A stretch of 64,000 bases of DNA from the NCBI RefSeq assembly GCF_023920105.1, contig NZ_CP083693.1, positions 389,001 through 453,000 on the forward strand. Reading direction: 5' to 3'. The notes under the pieces were generated by a model. It ran no database searches. It saw only the letters and a list, made by a program, of their open reading frames with translations, and had not been told where the DNA came from. The stretch is from Bartonella taylorii (lineage in GTDB: Bacteria > Pseudomonadota > Alphaproteobacteria > Rhizobiales > Rhizobiaceae). The translations under genes and the position numbers were made by a program. Positions 26,432 through 36,563 of this stretch are shown here, in pieces (position 1 is the stretch's first letter; the number at the start of each line of letters is the position of its first letter).

Positions 26432-27599
26432 TTATATGTTAACGTGTTTTATTCTCTGTTTTTTTAATTAAAAGTGCAAAGGTAAAATTTTAGTAAGTCT
26501 TTGAAGAATTTTTGCTTTTTGCACTGGTATTGTGTTTTGTGCATTAGATACTGGTGGCTCAATATGTGGGTGTGTAGGCTGTATAACTAAAGGCATTCTT
26601 ATAGAGTAAAAGTCGTTTGAATAGTCATTTAATGCATGTTGGTACAGTATTTGTTAATTGATCAATGTATTACTTAGTAATGGTAATTTATTTTTTTTAC
26701 AACTTGAATGAGAATTCTGAATAGAAGAATATTTTTTCACTTCAAACCACTGATTCAGAATCGAAGGAATTGTTTGTTTGCATGTCACAAGAGGGATTAA
26801 AGTATGAATAAAAACCGTTTGAGAAAGGAATAAATTATGCTTCTTATGAGTTGTCTACATGCAAGAGCATGTTGGTAACATGGGGAGCAGGTAAATATAA
26901 TATGGTGCTGGAAGATGGATTGGAAGCAAAGTAAGGTGTCTCTTTAAAGCAAAGGTGTGAATGGGCAGTACAATGGTGTGCAGTTTTTGTGAGGAATATG
27001 ATTCCATAAAGGAACGCGAATAGAAAAACGAAGGTACTATCTCCTTAACAGAGAGAGAAGTATAGTAATGTTGGGATACAGAAATTGCAATTTTATCATT
27101 TTGTGAGAGAGTTAAGCAGTAGAGATGGGGAAAATATTTCTGCTAATCTTTGTCACTTATGAGAGTGGTTAGAGTCTGTTGCTGGTTATAAAATAATCTG
27201 TAGAAACCTTAATTTCCGATAGTGAATGATTCGGAATAAATTACGTTTGGGGTTTTAATTTTATATAATCTTAAATGGTTAAAAGATCCATATTTTGATT
27301 ATTGTGGTGAGAACTGTTGATTAAGTGCTTGCTGCTCTTATACGTTTTTTCTTTCATAGGGGAAGTTTATATGAATCGCTTGTATTTAAAATGTTTGTGG
27401 TACTGAAGTTTCTGGAAAAATGATTATGAAATTATGATGATCATAGATTCTTGATTCTTCTTGAAATAAAATTGCTCCAAATTGGATCATTTTGAGTATT
27501 TTTTGCCTAAATTTTTCCACTTTTAAGCGATTTATAATTTTTTATATGTTTTTTGCGTGGAAGATGATAAGAATTTCTTGTTGTTTAAAACATTTTGTT
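26432..27599. other. Long gene-poor region with possible decayed coding traces
   Basis: About 1.2 kb with no intact gene. Around 26850-27060 plus-strand frames give coding-like words separated by shifts and stops (V-T-W-G-A-G-K-Y-N-M-V-L-E-D-G-L-E-A-K, then G-V-S-L), which have the flavour of an autotransporter passenger start but are too short to prove it. No RNA gene or repeat was recognised until the hairpins at 27613. Confidence 0.4.
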
Positions 27600-27612
27600 T
27601 CATAGCAAGAAT

Positions 27613-27728
27613 ATTGCATCGGCTTCGGTCGATGCGAGAAGACGATCAGGGAACCTCCTCCCCCCCCCCCCCGCGTGGATCCCTTAGATTGTCGTGCCTG
27701 ACTGAGGATTTCCTCAGTCAGGCTTTTT
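27613..27728 (+). ncRNA. Structured small-RNA candidate with C13 tract and anti-Shine-Dalgarno motif
   Basis: Three helices follow in order. GCATCG/CGATGC (27616-27635) closes a short loop containing GGCTTCGGT. Next a longer irregular stem pairs GAC-ATC-AGGGA-type bases at about 27640-27652 with TCCCTTAGATTGTC (27679-27692). Its loop carries CCTCCTC running into thirteen consecutive C (27660-27672). Last comes a textbook intrinsic terminator (27696-27728). CCTCCTCCC in a loop is the anti-Shine-Dalgarno hallmark of the alphaproteobacterial cuckoo (CcsR-like) small RNAs, which suggests a relative. The 5' end and expression are not visible from sequence. Confidence 0.55.
27696..27728 (+). terminator. 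Strong intrinsic terminator of the small-RNA candidate
   Basis: GCCTGACTGAGG pairs perfectly with CCTCAGTCAGGC across the loop ATTT, and TTTTT follows directly. This is the best-formed terminator in the window, and no protein gene ends just before it, so it implies an RNA transcript entering from the left. Confidence 0.9.
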
Positions 27729-27922
27729 AGAATTCGGTGTTAAAGTTTGATGAAGTGTTATAAGGCTGTATAAAGTATACAATTGGCCTTATAAAGCGTA
27801 TAATTGAAGAACATTAAGTTTAGGTTGTTATGGGTTTTTAATAAGTTAAAACTTGTTCTGTACTTCGGTGAACAATGTGTGTGGGGATGTGCTTTGTATG
27901 TCATAATGTTTAGGGGCAGATA

Positions 27923-28297
27923 ATGCAGTTTTGCTGGCGTCGTGGTGTTCTCATTTTGTTTGTGTTCATGGTTTTTGGGGCCAGTCTCTTTATTTTTCGA
28001 AATGGTGTGGTTTATCAAATTTTGTTTAAGCGCTCTTTCTCTTCTCGGCAGGTTGATGTAACAGAGGAGATGCTGTTAGAAAGATTGGCGTTGTCTTTTC
28101 CAGATATTATAAACAAGCTTTCTAAGATGAATCCTCAACAACAAAAGAAATTCATCGAGCAAGTACGTCGAGATACCGTTGCTGCTGCTTCCGCGAGGGG
28201 TCAAAGTGATGAGCATGCACGGAAGTTGGGTGATACTGTTGCTATGGCTATGTTAAAAGCGATTTCTAGTCCTTCCATTGCGGATGCTTATTTTTAG
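27923..28297 (+). CDS. Small single-pass membrane protein, unknown function
   Basis: A 124-residue protein with an N-terminal basic start and one membrane helix at residues 8-25 (V-L-I-L-F-V-F-M-V-F-G-A-S-L-F-I-F). A soluble helical part follows that contains F-P-D-I-I-N-K-L-S-K-M-N-P-Q-Q-Q-K-K-F and R-R-D-T-V-A-A-A-S-A-R-G. AGGGG lies seven bases before the ATG. No family recognised. It is probably anchored in the inner membrane with the tail on one side. It lies alone between the small-RNA candidate and a 940-base gap. Confidence 0.65.
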   Translation: MQFCWRRGVLILFVFMVFGASLFIFRNGVVYQILFKRSFSSRQVDVTEEMLLERLALSFPDIINKLSKMNPQQQKKFIEQVRRDTVAAASARGQSDEHARKLGDTVAMAMLKAISSPSIADAYF

Positions 28298-29239
28298 TCA
28301 TTTCTTTAAAAAAATGTGTATTTACAGTTGACTTTAAGGATCTTTTTTCCAGCTTTTCGTGAGGTTTTGAAAAGCGTGTAGGAGAGTTTTACTATCCGTT
28401 TTCTATTTGATCTTATTAAGGGTAGAAAATGGTACAACACTTGAATTTCCGCTTTTTTCTGCAGTTTTTAGAATGTTTCTTTGTCTATATCCTAAAGATA
28501 AGGATAGGATTTTGAGAGGTTGATGAGATCATAGTATGTGGGCAAAATATTTAAATGGGGATGAGCAATATAAATTTTTGTTCAGATGATCTTAAAGTTG
28601 TTTTTTCTGCCTCTTTATAGAATTTTTCCAAAAATGGATAGAAGTAGTTATTAAATTTTTCATACGGTTAGCGACTGTTGTATTTGCGCATATTTGTAAA
28701 CTTCTTATACACAATTATTGGCTTTGGGATTGTCTTTTGTAGATGGTTTTTCTGGCATAAAGTTTTTGCAGTAGGTGTTTACCGTCAAGGAATGAGTCGA
28801 TAACGGTTTGTATTTTTAGTAGAATCTTTGCGGTATCGAGGGCATTGAGTGAGGATATTCTAGTTTATGTTGCTTTTTGTGATTATGGAATTGATCTCAA
28901 TAAAGGTTTAAATAATCTCTCATATAAAAAATAGCAGAGGCTTTTAAATGTTATTTTTATTTGCTAAAAGATAAAAGTTGGCTGTGCTGTAGCTCTATCA
29001 GTAATTGATAGAGTTAATTACTTTTTCTGCACATTTACACCTTCATTATAGTTTCTTTATTTTTCGATATTTTATGAGATACAGAAATATATAATGAGTA
29101 AGCTGAGAGTTTTTCTTTTTTTGCAAAAATTTATCTTGAAACTGTCTTAATATTTTCATTTTCAAGCCGCTCTTTAGCTTTTTTTTTCTGTAAAATACGC
29201 CTGCAAAGCCATACCGGCTAGGATTTTGAGAATGTTTTA
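28298..29239. other. Long gene-free region
   Basis: About 940 AT-rich bases with stops in all frames and no recognised RNA. The last 120 bases should hold the promoter of the lytic transglycosylase; a T-rich stretch at 29165-29190 precedes it. No repeat was identified. Confidence 0.5.
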
Positions 29240-29764
29240 ATGAAGAGAAAGAAAATGCAATTTGTGAAGATCCTTTTAAGTGCAGCGTTTGCTGTATTTT
29301 TTGTGTTTGATATAAGTTTGGCTCGTACTATTTTAAATGTTGCGGACTCAAATAAAAGCTCAGTGATTATTGCTTCTAGAATTTCTGCTCGTCCTTATGA
29401 ATCCCTTATTCAGAAATTCGCAAATAAGCATAATGTTCCTGTTAATTTAGCACATGCTGTTGTAAGAGTTGAAAGTAATTATAAGGCGCATACAAAGGGG
29501 GCTGCTGGCGAAATAGGCTTGATGCAAATTAAACCCTCTACAGCGCGAGGGTTGGGTTTTAATGGTTCTGTACAAGATCTTTACGACCCTGCGACAAATC
29601 TTGAATATGGTATGCGTTATTTGGCGCAGGCATATAAACTCAGTGGTGGGAATACGTGTGGCACGATCCTTAAATATAATGCAGGTCATGCTGCAAAAAA
29701 AATGAATTCCATTTCAGCGAAATATTGCTTAAAAGTGAAAACTTATCTGGCTTCATTAAAATAA
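29240..29764 (+). CDS. Lytic transglycosylase (SLT domain), secreted
   Basis: A 174-residue periplasmic muramidase-like enzyme that cleaves the MurNAc-GlcNAc bond with 1,6-anhydro formation. It has a signal peptide (residues 1-29, core L-L-S-A-A-F-A-V-F-F-V-F) followed by an SLT domain: A-H-A-V-V-R-V-E-S-N-Y near residues 71-81 with the catalytic Glu, G-A-A-G-E-I-G-L-M-Q-I-K-P-S-T-A-R, and L-E-Y-G-M-R-Y-L near 125. The domain is single and short, as in VirB1-like or EtgA-type specialised enzymes. An in-frame ATG at 29255 follows a purine-rich stretch and could be the start instead. Confidence 0.92.
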   Translation: MKRKKMQFVKILLSAAFAVFFVFDISLARTILNVADSNKSSVIIASRISARPYESLIQKFANKHNVPVNLAHAVVRVESNYKAHTKGAAGEIGLMQIKPSTARGLGFNGSVQDLYDPATNLEYGMRYLAQAYKLSGGNTCGTILKYNAGHAAKKMNSISAKYCLKVKTYLASLK

Positions 29765-29848
29765 AAATGACCTTGCAAGTGATGTATTTGCTATAAAATA
29801 TCTTGAGGGTGCACTTTTCACTTGACTAAAAATGTTTTATAAATGGTG

Positions 29849-30239
29849 CGTCAGTCGGCTGGGCAGCCGCGCTTGTCCAATGCCTAAAGGCGGCAGGTGA
29901 GGAAAGTCCGGGCTCCATGGAAAAACGGTGCCGGGTAACACCCGGCGGGGGTGACCCTAGGGAAAGTGCCACAGAAAGCAAACCGCCTATTTTTATAGGT
30001 AAGGGTGAAAGGGTGGGGTAAGAGCCCACCGCGCATTCAGTAATGAATGTGGCAAGGTAAACCCCACCGGGAGCAAGACCGAATAGAAATGACGCGCAAG
30101 GCTTAGCTTGCAGCCGTTTTCCGGGCGAGTCATTTGGGTGGGTTGCATGAGGCGGATGGTAACATCCGTCCCAGATGAATGGTTGCCACGTAGAGTGTAA
30201 GCTTTACCATACAGAACCCGGCTTACAGGCCGACTGATA
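29849..30239 (+). ncRNA. rnpB: RNase P RNA, class A
   Basis: Catalytic RNA of RNase P, which trims the 5' leader from tRNA precursors. The terminal helix P1 forms between CAGTCGG near 29852 and CCGACTG near 30230. Conserved elements are in order: GAGGAAAGTCCGGGCTCC (CR I) at about 29898, CACAGAAA near 29971 with GGGTGAAAGGGTG after it (CR II/III), GGTAAACCCCACC near 30055, and ACAGAACCCGGCTTACAGG (CR V) near 30209. The length of about 390 bases is usual for class A. It lies just before the dcw cluster on the same strand. 30240-30465 holds no mraZ or other gene. Confidence 0.97.
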
Positions 30240-30465
30240 TTCTATGATTGATATCATACACCACTGGCATTGCACATGGGCTTTTTTCTCATGAAGTCGC
30301 GTGTTTGAAGTTTATATTTAAACAAGCGTGTTTTTTTAATTATATAACATTTTTTTAAGTATAATGCGTTAGGATGTGTAATAGGGTTAACTTTAGCTTT
30401 ATGTTCTTTCATTGTGATAGACATGAAAGTTGAGGCTTTTGTTATTCTGATATCAGTTGCCACTG

Positions 30466-31506
30466 ATGGCTATTGATTTGAAAAGGCATAAATCAAGACG
30501 GATTATTTTGACAGAGCAGGGTAACAGAGCTGAACGCCATATTCCAGTGTTATTGCAGCCAGTTTTAGCTGGGCTTATGCCATTGGTTGGGGCAAGAGTC
30601 ATTGATGGCACCTTTGGTGCTGGTGGTTATACGCGTGCTTTATTAAACGCGGGTGCAGAGGTTATTGCTCTTGATCGTGATCCTCATGCAATTGAAAAGG
30701 GGCAATTGCTTGTTGATGAATTTTTTCCACGACTTCGTTTAGTGCAGATGGAGTTTTCACAGTTAGAGAGTGTCGTGAAAGAGAAGGTAGATGCTGTTAT
30801 TTTGGATATTGGTGTTTCTTCAATGCAGCTTGATGAAGCTGAGAGGGGGTTTTCTTTTCAAAAAGATGGCCCATTAGATATGCGAATGGCTCAGAATGGT
30901 TTTACTGCCGCAGATGTTGTCAATCGTTTAAAAGGTGATGATTTAGCGCGAATCTTTAAAATATTAGGGGAAGAACGCTATGCGGGCCGAATTGCACGGA
31001 TGATTGAAAAGCGCCGCCACGTTCAACCTTTTTTGCGTACAGGTGATCTTGCTCATGCCATCGAGGAGTTGGTGGGCCGTAAAAGTGGAGATCGCATTCA
31101 TCCTGCAACGCGTGTATTCCAAGCTCTTCGTATTTATGTTAATGATGAAATTGGTGAACTTGCGCGTGGCTTATTTGCTGCTGAACGCGTTTTAAAAGCA
31201 GGAGGCCGTCTGGGTGTCGTAAGTTTTCATTCTCTTGAAGATCGTATGGTCAAAAGATTTTTTTCTGCTCGTTCAGGAGAGCGTATGAGATCGCGCTATC
31301 TTCCTGAAATAGAGACAGTTCCAGCAACATTTTTTCCTTTGTTTAAAGGTGGGATCACTGCAACTAAAGAAGAGCTACAGCAAAATCCTCGTTCACGCTC
31401 TGCGAGATTGCGTATTGGGATACGTACCGAGGCCGAGAGTCTTGTTTCAGATATGAAATTATTTGATTTAGCAGAGATTGCCAGTTTTGAAGGCGGAAAA
31501 AAATGA
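30466..31506 (+). CDS. rsmH: 16S rRNA (cytosine1402-N4)-methyltransferase
   Basis: Methylates N4 of C1402 in the ribosomal P site (formerly MraW). The 346-residue protein has H-I-P-V-L-L-Q-P-V near residue 27, the SAM site [12 protein letters not shown] near residue 47, [19 protein letters not shown], and the family's [13 protein letters not shown]. It also has [10 protein letters not shown] and [10 protein letters not shown] near the end. The ATG at 30466 is a probable start; a TTG at 30457 is in frame, and neither has a clear ribosome site. First gene of the dcw cluster here; its stop overlaps ftsL by four bases. Confidence 0.96.
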   Translation: MAIDLKRHKSRRIILTEQGNRAERHIPVLLQPVLAGLMPLVGARVIDGTFGAGGYTRALLNAGAEVIALDRDPHAIEKGQLLVDEFFPRLRLVQMEFSQLESVVKEKVDAVILDIGVSSMQLDEAERGFSFQKDGPLDMRMAQNGFTAADVVNRLKGDDLARIFKILGEERYAGRIARMIEKRRHVQPFLRTGDLAHAIEELVGRKSGDRIHPATRVFQALRIYVNDEIGELARGLFAAERVLKAGGRLGVVSFHSLEDRMVKRFFSARSGERMRSRYLPEIETVPATFFPLFKGGITATKEELQQNPRSRSARLRIGIRTEAESLVSDMKLFDLAEIASFEGGKK

Positions 31507-31907
31507 CAGTTTTTCGTACATTTGATATGATTTTAGTGATGATTATGATTTGTATGGCAGGTCTTACTTATAAGGTGAAATATGATGTTCAAAAGCGGAT
31601 GAACGAAGTTCGTCGTCTTGAACATGAAATTGCTGCAGCAAAAAATACAGTGAATTTGCTTCATGCTGAATGGGCTGTGATGATAGAGCCTTCACGAATG
31701 CAAAAACTTGCGAAGCGTTATCAAAAAGAGCTTGGTTTAGAGATCATGCAGCCTCGACAAGTAGTAGAGCTTGGGGATATTCCGGTACGTGTACACGATC
31801 CAATTGAAGAAGTGATTAAACAAAATATCTTGGACGATGGTAAGGATATTTTGGCGCATAATCACGCTTCTCAGGAGAACTGCATTGTTCAAAAAGGCGT
31901 GCGGTGA
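31503..31907 (+). CDS. ftsL: Cell division protein FtsL-like
   Basis: Small bitopic divisome protein that, with FtsB and FtsQ, links early and late division proteins and activates FtsWI. The 134 residues show one N-terminal membrane helix (residues 5-22, [14 protein letters not shown]), then a periplasmic coiled coil ([18 protein letters not shown]) ending in the family element [18 protein letters not shown]. Sequence conservation is low in this family, so position between rsmH and ftsI adds weight. ATGA overlaps join it to both neighbours. Confidence 0.9.
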   Translation: MTVFRTFDMILVMIMICMAGLTYKVKYDVQKRMNEVRRLEHEIAAAKNTVNLLHAEWAVMIEPSRMQKLAKRYQKELGLEIMQPRQVVELGDIPVRVHDPIEEVIKQNILDDGKDILAHNHASQENCIVQKGVR

Positions 31908-33649
31908 TGAAATCATACTTTCTATTCTCGCAGAAGAAAAAGCGTTTAAAGAATCCGCTAGATATTCAAAACTTCCCTGCTCGTCGTTCCTATTCTAGTC
32001 GACCACGCTTGCTTTTTTCTTTGTTCTGTTTTCTTATTTTATATGGTGTTATGGGAGCTTGTCTTATTTCTTATGGGCTTCAAGGTGGGCAGATTGAAGA
32101 AGCAAAAGGACCTAGTGTTCTTCAATTGACTGCACGACCCGATATTATTGATCGTAATGGTCGTTTGTTGGCAACAGATATTAAAACTTATTCGCTTTTT
32201 GTTGAACCACGACGTATTATTGATGTAGATGAAACCATTGAATTGCTCTCAACAGTTTTGCCTGATCTCAATTGGCAAGAAACTTATAAACGCTTAAAAA
32301 GAAAGTCTAGTTTTTCTTGGATTCAGCGTGGGTTAACGCCAATACAGAAGACGCAAATTATGGCTCTTGGTATTCCTGGAATTGGGTTTCGTACTGAAAT
32401 CCGTCGTTTTTATCCGAGTGGATCTGTGGTTTCGCATATTCTCGGCATGGTGAATGTTGATAATCAAGGCATAGCGGGGATGGAAAAATATATTGATGAT
32501 GCTGGTTTGAGTGCCTTGCGTGCAGCTGGTCTTGCAACTGAAGAAACATTAAAGTCAGTTCAGCTTTCGATTGATGTGCGTGTTCAGACAATTGTGCATG
32601 ATGAGCTTAAGAAAGCAATGAAGCGTTATAAAGCGATTGCGGCAGGAGCTGTTATTTTAAATATCCACACGAATGAAGTTCTGGCTATGGTATCACTACC
32701 AGGTTTTGACCCTGGAAATCCTGTTGAAGCTTTGAAAAGTGATCGCTTAAATCGGATGACTGCTGGAACTTTTGAGATGGGATCTATTATTAAAAGTTTT
32801 ACGACCGCAATGGCACTTGATTCAGGTCTTTTTCATTTAAATAGTGTTATTGATGCTTCACAACCTATTAAAGCAAGTCAAAATTATTTTATTCGTGATT
32901 TTCATGGGAAAAATCGTCTCTTAACGCTATGGGAAGTTTTCATTTATTCCTCTAACATTGGTTCTGCTAGGGAAGCATTGGCGATAGGAATTGACGGACA
33001 TCGTGATTTTTTGAAACGACTTGGTTTACTTGATCGAATGACAACGGAATTACCTGAAGTTGCACACCCTATTGTGCCACCTCATTGGAAAGATATCCAT
33101 TCGATGACGATCTCTTTTGGACATGGTATGGCAACAACGCCTTTGCAAACAGCAGTAGGTGCTGCTGCTTTAGTAAATGGTGGTTTGTTGATTGAACCTA
33201 CATTTTTAAAACGTACAAAAGAACAGGCGTTGCAACGTGCAAAACAAGTTTTGCAGGCTAAAACGAGTCAAAACATGCGTTATCTTTATAAATTAAACAG
33301 TGATATTGGTTCGGGACGTAATGCAAAGGTAGAAGGTTATCGCGTTGGTGGTAAGACAGGAACAGCCGAAAAAGTTGAAAATGGAAAATATTCTAAAACA
33401 AAAAATTTCAATAGTTTTCTTGCTGCTTTTCCTATTGAGAATCCTTCCTATGTTGTTTTAACAATTATTGATGAACCGCAGCCTGAAGATGGACAGCGCT
33501 CAGCAACAGCAGCAATGAATGCAGGGCCGATGCTTGCTAACATTATTCGCCGTTCAGCTAGTTTTTTGGGAATAAAACCAGATTTTGAAAAAGAGTACGA
33601 GCCTATTTTGAGCATAAAGAACAGTTCGAGTTTCGTTAAACAACGGTAA
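31904..33649 (+). CDS. ftsI: Septal peptidoglycan transpeptidase (PBP3)
   Basis: Cross-links septal peptidoglycan with the FtsW polymerase. The 581-residue class B penicillin-binding protein has a short cytoplasmic start, one membrane helix (residues about 35-58), a pedestal domain beginning R-P-D-I-I-D-R-N-G-R-L-L-A-T, and the transpeptidase domain. The catalytic Ser is in S-I-I-K near residue 293, followed by S-S-N near residue 348 and K-T-G-T-A-E-K near residue 483. All three active-site motifs are intact. It overlaps ftsL by four bases; murE follows 23 bases on. Confidence 0.97.
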   Translation: MMKSYFLFSQKKKRLKNPLDIQNFPARRSYSSRPRLLFSLFCFLILYGVMGACLISYGLQGGQIEEAKGPSVLQLTARPDIIDRNGRLLATDIKTYSLFVEPRRIIDVDETIELLSTVLPDLNWQETYKRLKRKSSFSWIQRGLTPIQKTQIMALGIPGIGFRTEIRRFYPSGSVVSHILGMVNVDNQGIAGMEKYIDDAGLSALRAAGLATEETLKSVQLSIDVRVQTIVHDELKKAMKRYKAIAAGAVILNIHTNEVLAMVSLPGFDPGNPVEALKSDRLNRMTAGTFEMGSIIKSFTTAMALDSGLFHLNSVIDASQPIKASQNYFIRDFHGKNRLLTLWEVFIYSSNIGSAREALAIGIDGHRDFLKRLGLLDRMTTELPEVAHPIVPPHWKDIHSMTISFGHGMATTPLQTAVGAAALVNGGLLIEPTFLKRTKEQALQRAKQVLQAKTSQNMRYLYKLNSDIGSGRNAKVEGYRVGGKTGTAEKVENGKYSKTKNFNSFLAAFPIENPSYVVLTIIDEPQPEDGQRSATAAMNAGPMLANIIRRSASFLGIKPDFEKEYEPILSIKNSSSFVKQR

Positions 33650-33672
33650 AATTAATATAAAGGTGCGCTATC

Positions 33673-35124
33673 ATGTTGTTTGGAAAAGTTTTTACAGAAT
33701 GTGTTGAAGATGAGAACCTTTCTGCAATGGAGATAACAGGAATAAGTGCAGATTCTCGGCAAGTTTTTCCGGGCTATGTTTTTATCGCTGTTCAAGGAAA
33801 TCAAGGTGATGGTAGACATTATATAAATGATGCACTAAAGCGTGGTGCACGAGCAATTGTTACAGATCATAATGTTGTTTTTGAAGATTTACCTGTTCCC
33901 GTTTTACGTGTTTGTGATGTCCGTCATAGTTTAGCGAGAGCAGCTGCGCGTTTTTACGGTTCTCAACCTGAAACGGTTGTGGCTGTGACAGGGACAAGTG
34001 GTAAGACATCCGTTGTCTCTTTTGTCCGGCAAATTTGGAATCATGTTGGTTTATGTGCTGCTAGTATAGGGACGGTGGGTGTTGTTTCTCCTAACCGGAA
34101 TGATTATGGTTCTCTTACAACACCTGATCCGATAGTCTTGCAACGTTTACTTTCTGAAATTGCTCATGAAGGAGTTACACATGCAGCCCTTGAAGCATCT
34201 TCGCATGGACTTGATCAAAGCCGACTTGACGGGGTACGTTTAACTGCTGGTGCTTTTACCAATTTAGGGCGTGATCATATGGATTATCACACGTGCGTAG
34301 AGGACTATTTGCGTGCTAAAATGAGGTTGTTTGATACGCTTTTGCCTCAAGATGCGCCTGCTCTCATTTTTGCAGATGATGTTTATTCGCAAAAGGTTAT
34401 TGATACTGTCACGAAAGCGCGCTGTCGTGTTTTAACAATTGGGCGTAAAGGGCAATTTATCACCATTAATCGTATCGAACACCAACGTTCGAAACAGTGT
34501 GTTGAATGTCGTCTTGAAAACAATATTTATACATTTGATTTGCCTCTAGCTGGAGACTTTCAAGTGACCAATGCGCTTATGGCAGCGGGATTAGCAATTG
34601 TAACAGGTGTCTCTCCTGATAAGGTTTTTCATTCGCTTGAAACTTTGCAGGGAGCACCTGGGCGGTTGGAATTGGTTGGAAAGACAGAAAATAATGCTCC
34701 TGTTTATATAGACTATGCGCATAAACCAGAAGCTTTAGAGCAGGTCTTACTTTCTGTTCGTCCCTTTACACAAGGACGTTTAATCCTTGTTTTTGGTTGC
34801 GGAGGTGATCGTGATCAAGGAAAAAGGCCTTTGATGGGAAAAATTGCAGAAAATAAGGCTGATATTGTTATTGTAACGGATGATAATCCTCGCACTGAAA
34901 TGCCAGAAAAAATCCGCAAGGATATTTTACAAGCAGCACCAAGAGCAATAGAAATATCAGATCGTGGTGAAGCTATTTCTCATGCGGTGGGGCTTTTAAA
35001 AGCAGGGGATACATTAATTATTGCTGGGAAAGGTCATGAGGATGGTCAAATTATAGGGGAAAAAACATATCCTTTTTCAGATCGCTTGAAAGTAATTGAT
35101 GCGTTGCAGGAACGTAATAGATGA
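33673..35124 (+). CDS. murE: UDP-MurNAc-L-Ala-D-Glu:meso-diaminopimelate ligase
   Basis: Adds meso-diaminopimelate to the peptidoglycan precursor, cytosolic and ATP-dependent. The 483-residue Mur ligase has the N-terminal UDP-binding domain (G-I-S-A-D-S-R-Q-V near residue 20) and the ATP loop V-T-G-T-S-G-K-T-S near residue 107. It also has [12 protein letters not shown], and the specificity motif D-D-N-P-R-T-E near residue 404, where D-N-P-R selects meso-DAP rather than lysine. AAAGGTG precedes the ATG. It overlaps murF by four bases. Confidence 0.97.
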   Translation: MLFGKVFTECVEDENLSAMEITGISADSRQVFPGYVFIAVQGNQGDGRHYINDALKRGARAIVTDHNVVFEDLPVPVLRVCDVRHSLARAAARFYGSQPETVVAVTGTSGKTSVVSFVRQIWNHVGLCAASIGTVGVVSPNRNDYGSLTTPDPIVLQRLLSEIAHEGVTHAALEASSHGLDQSRLDGVRLTAGAFTNLGRDHMDYHTCVEDYLRAKMRLFDTLLPQDAPALIFADDVYSQKVIDTVTKARCRVLTIGRKGQFITINRIEHQRSKQCVECRLENNIYTFDLPLAGDFQVTNALMAAGLAIVTGVSPDKVFHSLETLQGAPGRLELVGKTENNAPVYIDYAHKPEALEQVLLSVRPFTQGRLILVFGCGGDRDQGKRPLMGKIAENKADIVIVTDDNPRTEMPEKIRKDILQAAPRAIEISDRGEAISHAVGLLKAGDTLIIAGKGHEDGQIIGEKTYPFSDRLKVIDALQERNR

Positions 35125-36551
35125 CAGCTTTATGGGATAAACAAGCACTTGTTGCCGCAGTAAATGGCTTTTTCGTGGGGTGTGTGCCAGAAAATTTTTC
35201 TGGGATTTCCATTGATAGTCGTACTCTTGCAGAAGGTGATATTTTTTTCTGTATTAAAGGACATCGTCTTGATGGTCACGATTTTGCTGCGCAAGCTTGT
35301 GCGCGAGGAGCAGGTGTTCTCATCGTTGCAGAAAATCGTTTGGCTGAAATGGAAAAAATATCCGCTCCACTGATTGTTGTTCCTGATGTTTTACAAGCTT
35401 TAGAAAAACTTGCACAAGCCGCGCGTAAGCGTTCAAAAGCTAAGATTATCGCAATAACAGGTTCGGTGGGAAAAACAACGACCAAAGAAGCTCTCAAACA
35501 AGTACTTGCAAATTTTGGAAAAGTTCATGCAAATCCTGCTTCTTTTAACAATTGCTGGGGGGTACCGCTCACTTTGGCACGAATGCCTGTGGAGAGTGAT
35601 TATGGCATCTTTGAAATTGGGATGAATCATAAAGACGAAATTCGCCCTCTGGTGAAGTTGGTGCGTCCGCATATTGCTTTGGTTACGCATATTGCTGCGG
35701 GACATATGGGTTTTTTCAAAAATCTTGAAGAAATAGCGGATGCAAAAGCTGAAATTTTTGAAGGATTAGATGATGAAGGTGTAGCCCTTTTAAATGCTGA
35801 TAATGATTTTTTCTCTTATTTGGTCCAAAAGGCAAAGCAATGTGGTGTGAAAAAAATCTTAAGCTTTGGTGAGGCTGAAAACTCTGATTATCAGGCCAGA
35901 GATATACGTCTTCTAACCGATTATTCCTCTATGATTGTACGTATTTTAGGGCAAGACAAGGGGGTTAAAATTGGTGCTCCAGGACGACATATTGTACAAA
36001 ATAGTTTAGGTGTTATTGCTGCTTGTGATGCCATTGGTGTAGATTTGGAACCTGTTTTTCTTTCTTTGAACCATTTTTCTCTTCAAGAGGGACGTGGTGT
36101 TTGTTATCGCCTGTCTTTACCAAGAGGGGGTGAATTTCGTTTAATTGATGAAAGCTATAATGCTAATCCCGCATCTATGCGTGCTGCTCTTGATCTACTT
36201 GCTACAGGGCCTGTAGGGGAGAATGGTAGGAGAATTGCTATTTTGGGTGATATGCTTGAACTCGGAGCTTATAGTGAAAAATTCCATCGTGATTTATTAA
36301 AGCCAATCTGTCTTTCGGGTGCTCATACAGTTTTTTTATTTGGCGAGGCAATGAAGTCTTTAGCTACTGATCTGTCCGCATACGTTAGGGTTCATTATGC
36401 TGAAAATATTGAAAAAATCTTACCGCTCATTTTTGCAGAAATTTCCAGTGGGGATCTGCTCATGATAAAATCATCTCGCAGTCTTTATTCATCAGATATT
36501 GTGGTTGCACTCCTTGATCACTATAAAACGGTTTCTCTTTCATTTAAATAG
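35121..36551 (+). CDS. murF: UDP-MurNAc-tripeptide:D-alanyl-D-alanine ligase
   Basis: Adds the D-Ala-D-Ala dipeptide made by Ddl to complete the UDP-MurNAc-pentapeptide. The 476-residue protein shows I-S-I-D-S-R-T-L near residue 27, the ATP loop [11 protein letters not shown] near residue 113, [17 protein letters not shown] near residue 165, and [11 protein letters not shown] near residue 342, all MurF signatures. It overlaps murE by four bases and is 12 bases before mraY. Confidence 0.97.
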   Translation: MTALWDKQALVAAVNGFFVGCVPENFSGISIDSRTLAEGDIFFCIKGHRLDGHDFAAQACARGAGVLIVAENRLAEMEKISAPLIVVPDVLQALEKLAQAARKRSKAKIIAITGSVGKTTTKEALKQVLANFGKVHANPASFNNCWGVPLTLARMPVESDYGIFEIGMNHKDEIRPLVKLVRPHIALVTHIAAGHMGFFKNLEEIADAKAEIFEGLDDEGVALLNADNDFFSYLVQKAKQCGVKKILSFGEAENSDYQARDIRLLTDYSSMIVRILGQDKGVKIGAPGRHIVQNSLGVIAACDAIGVDLEPVFLSLNHFSLQEGRGVCYRLSLPRGGEFRLIDESYNANPASMRAALDLLATGPVGENGRRIAILGDMLELGAYSEKFHRDLLKPICLSGAHTVFLFGEAMKSLATDLSAYVRVHYAENIEKILPLIFAEISSGDLLMIKSSRSLYSSDIVVALLDHYKTVSLSFK

Positions 36552-36563
36552 GTTTCTTGTACT

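Noticed and set aside
27613..27728. SRP 4.5S RNA (ffs)
   Set aside because: The conserved domain IV elements (GGAA-type tetraloop with the asymmetric GCAG/AGCA loop) are absent.
27758..28018. 86-codon minus-strand frame opposite the small membrane protein
   Set aside because: His/Thr/Asn-rich product overlapping a better plus-strand gene; no start signal.
29826..30029. 67-codon minus-strand frame in rnpB
   Set aside because: It lies within the conserved RNase P RNA, whose structure explains the sequence.
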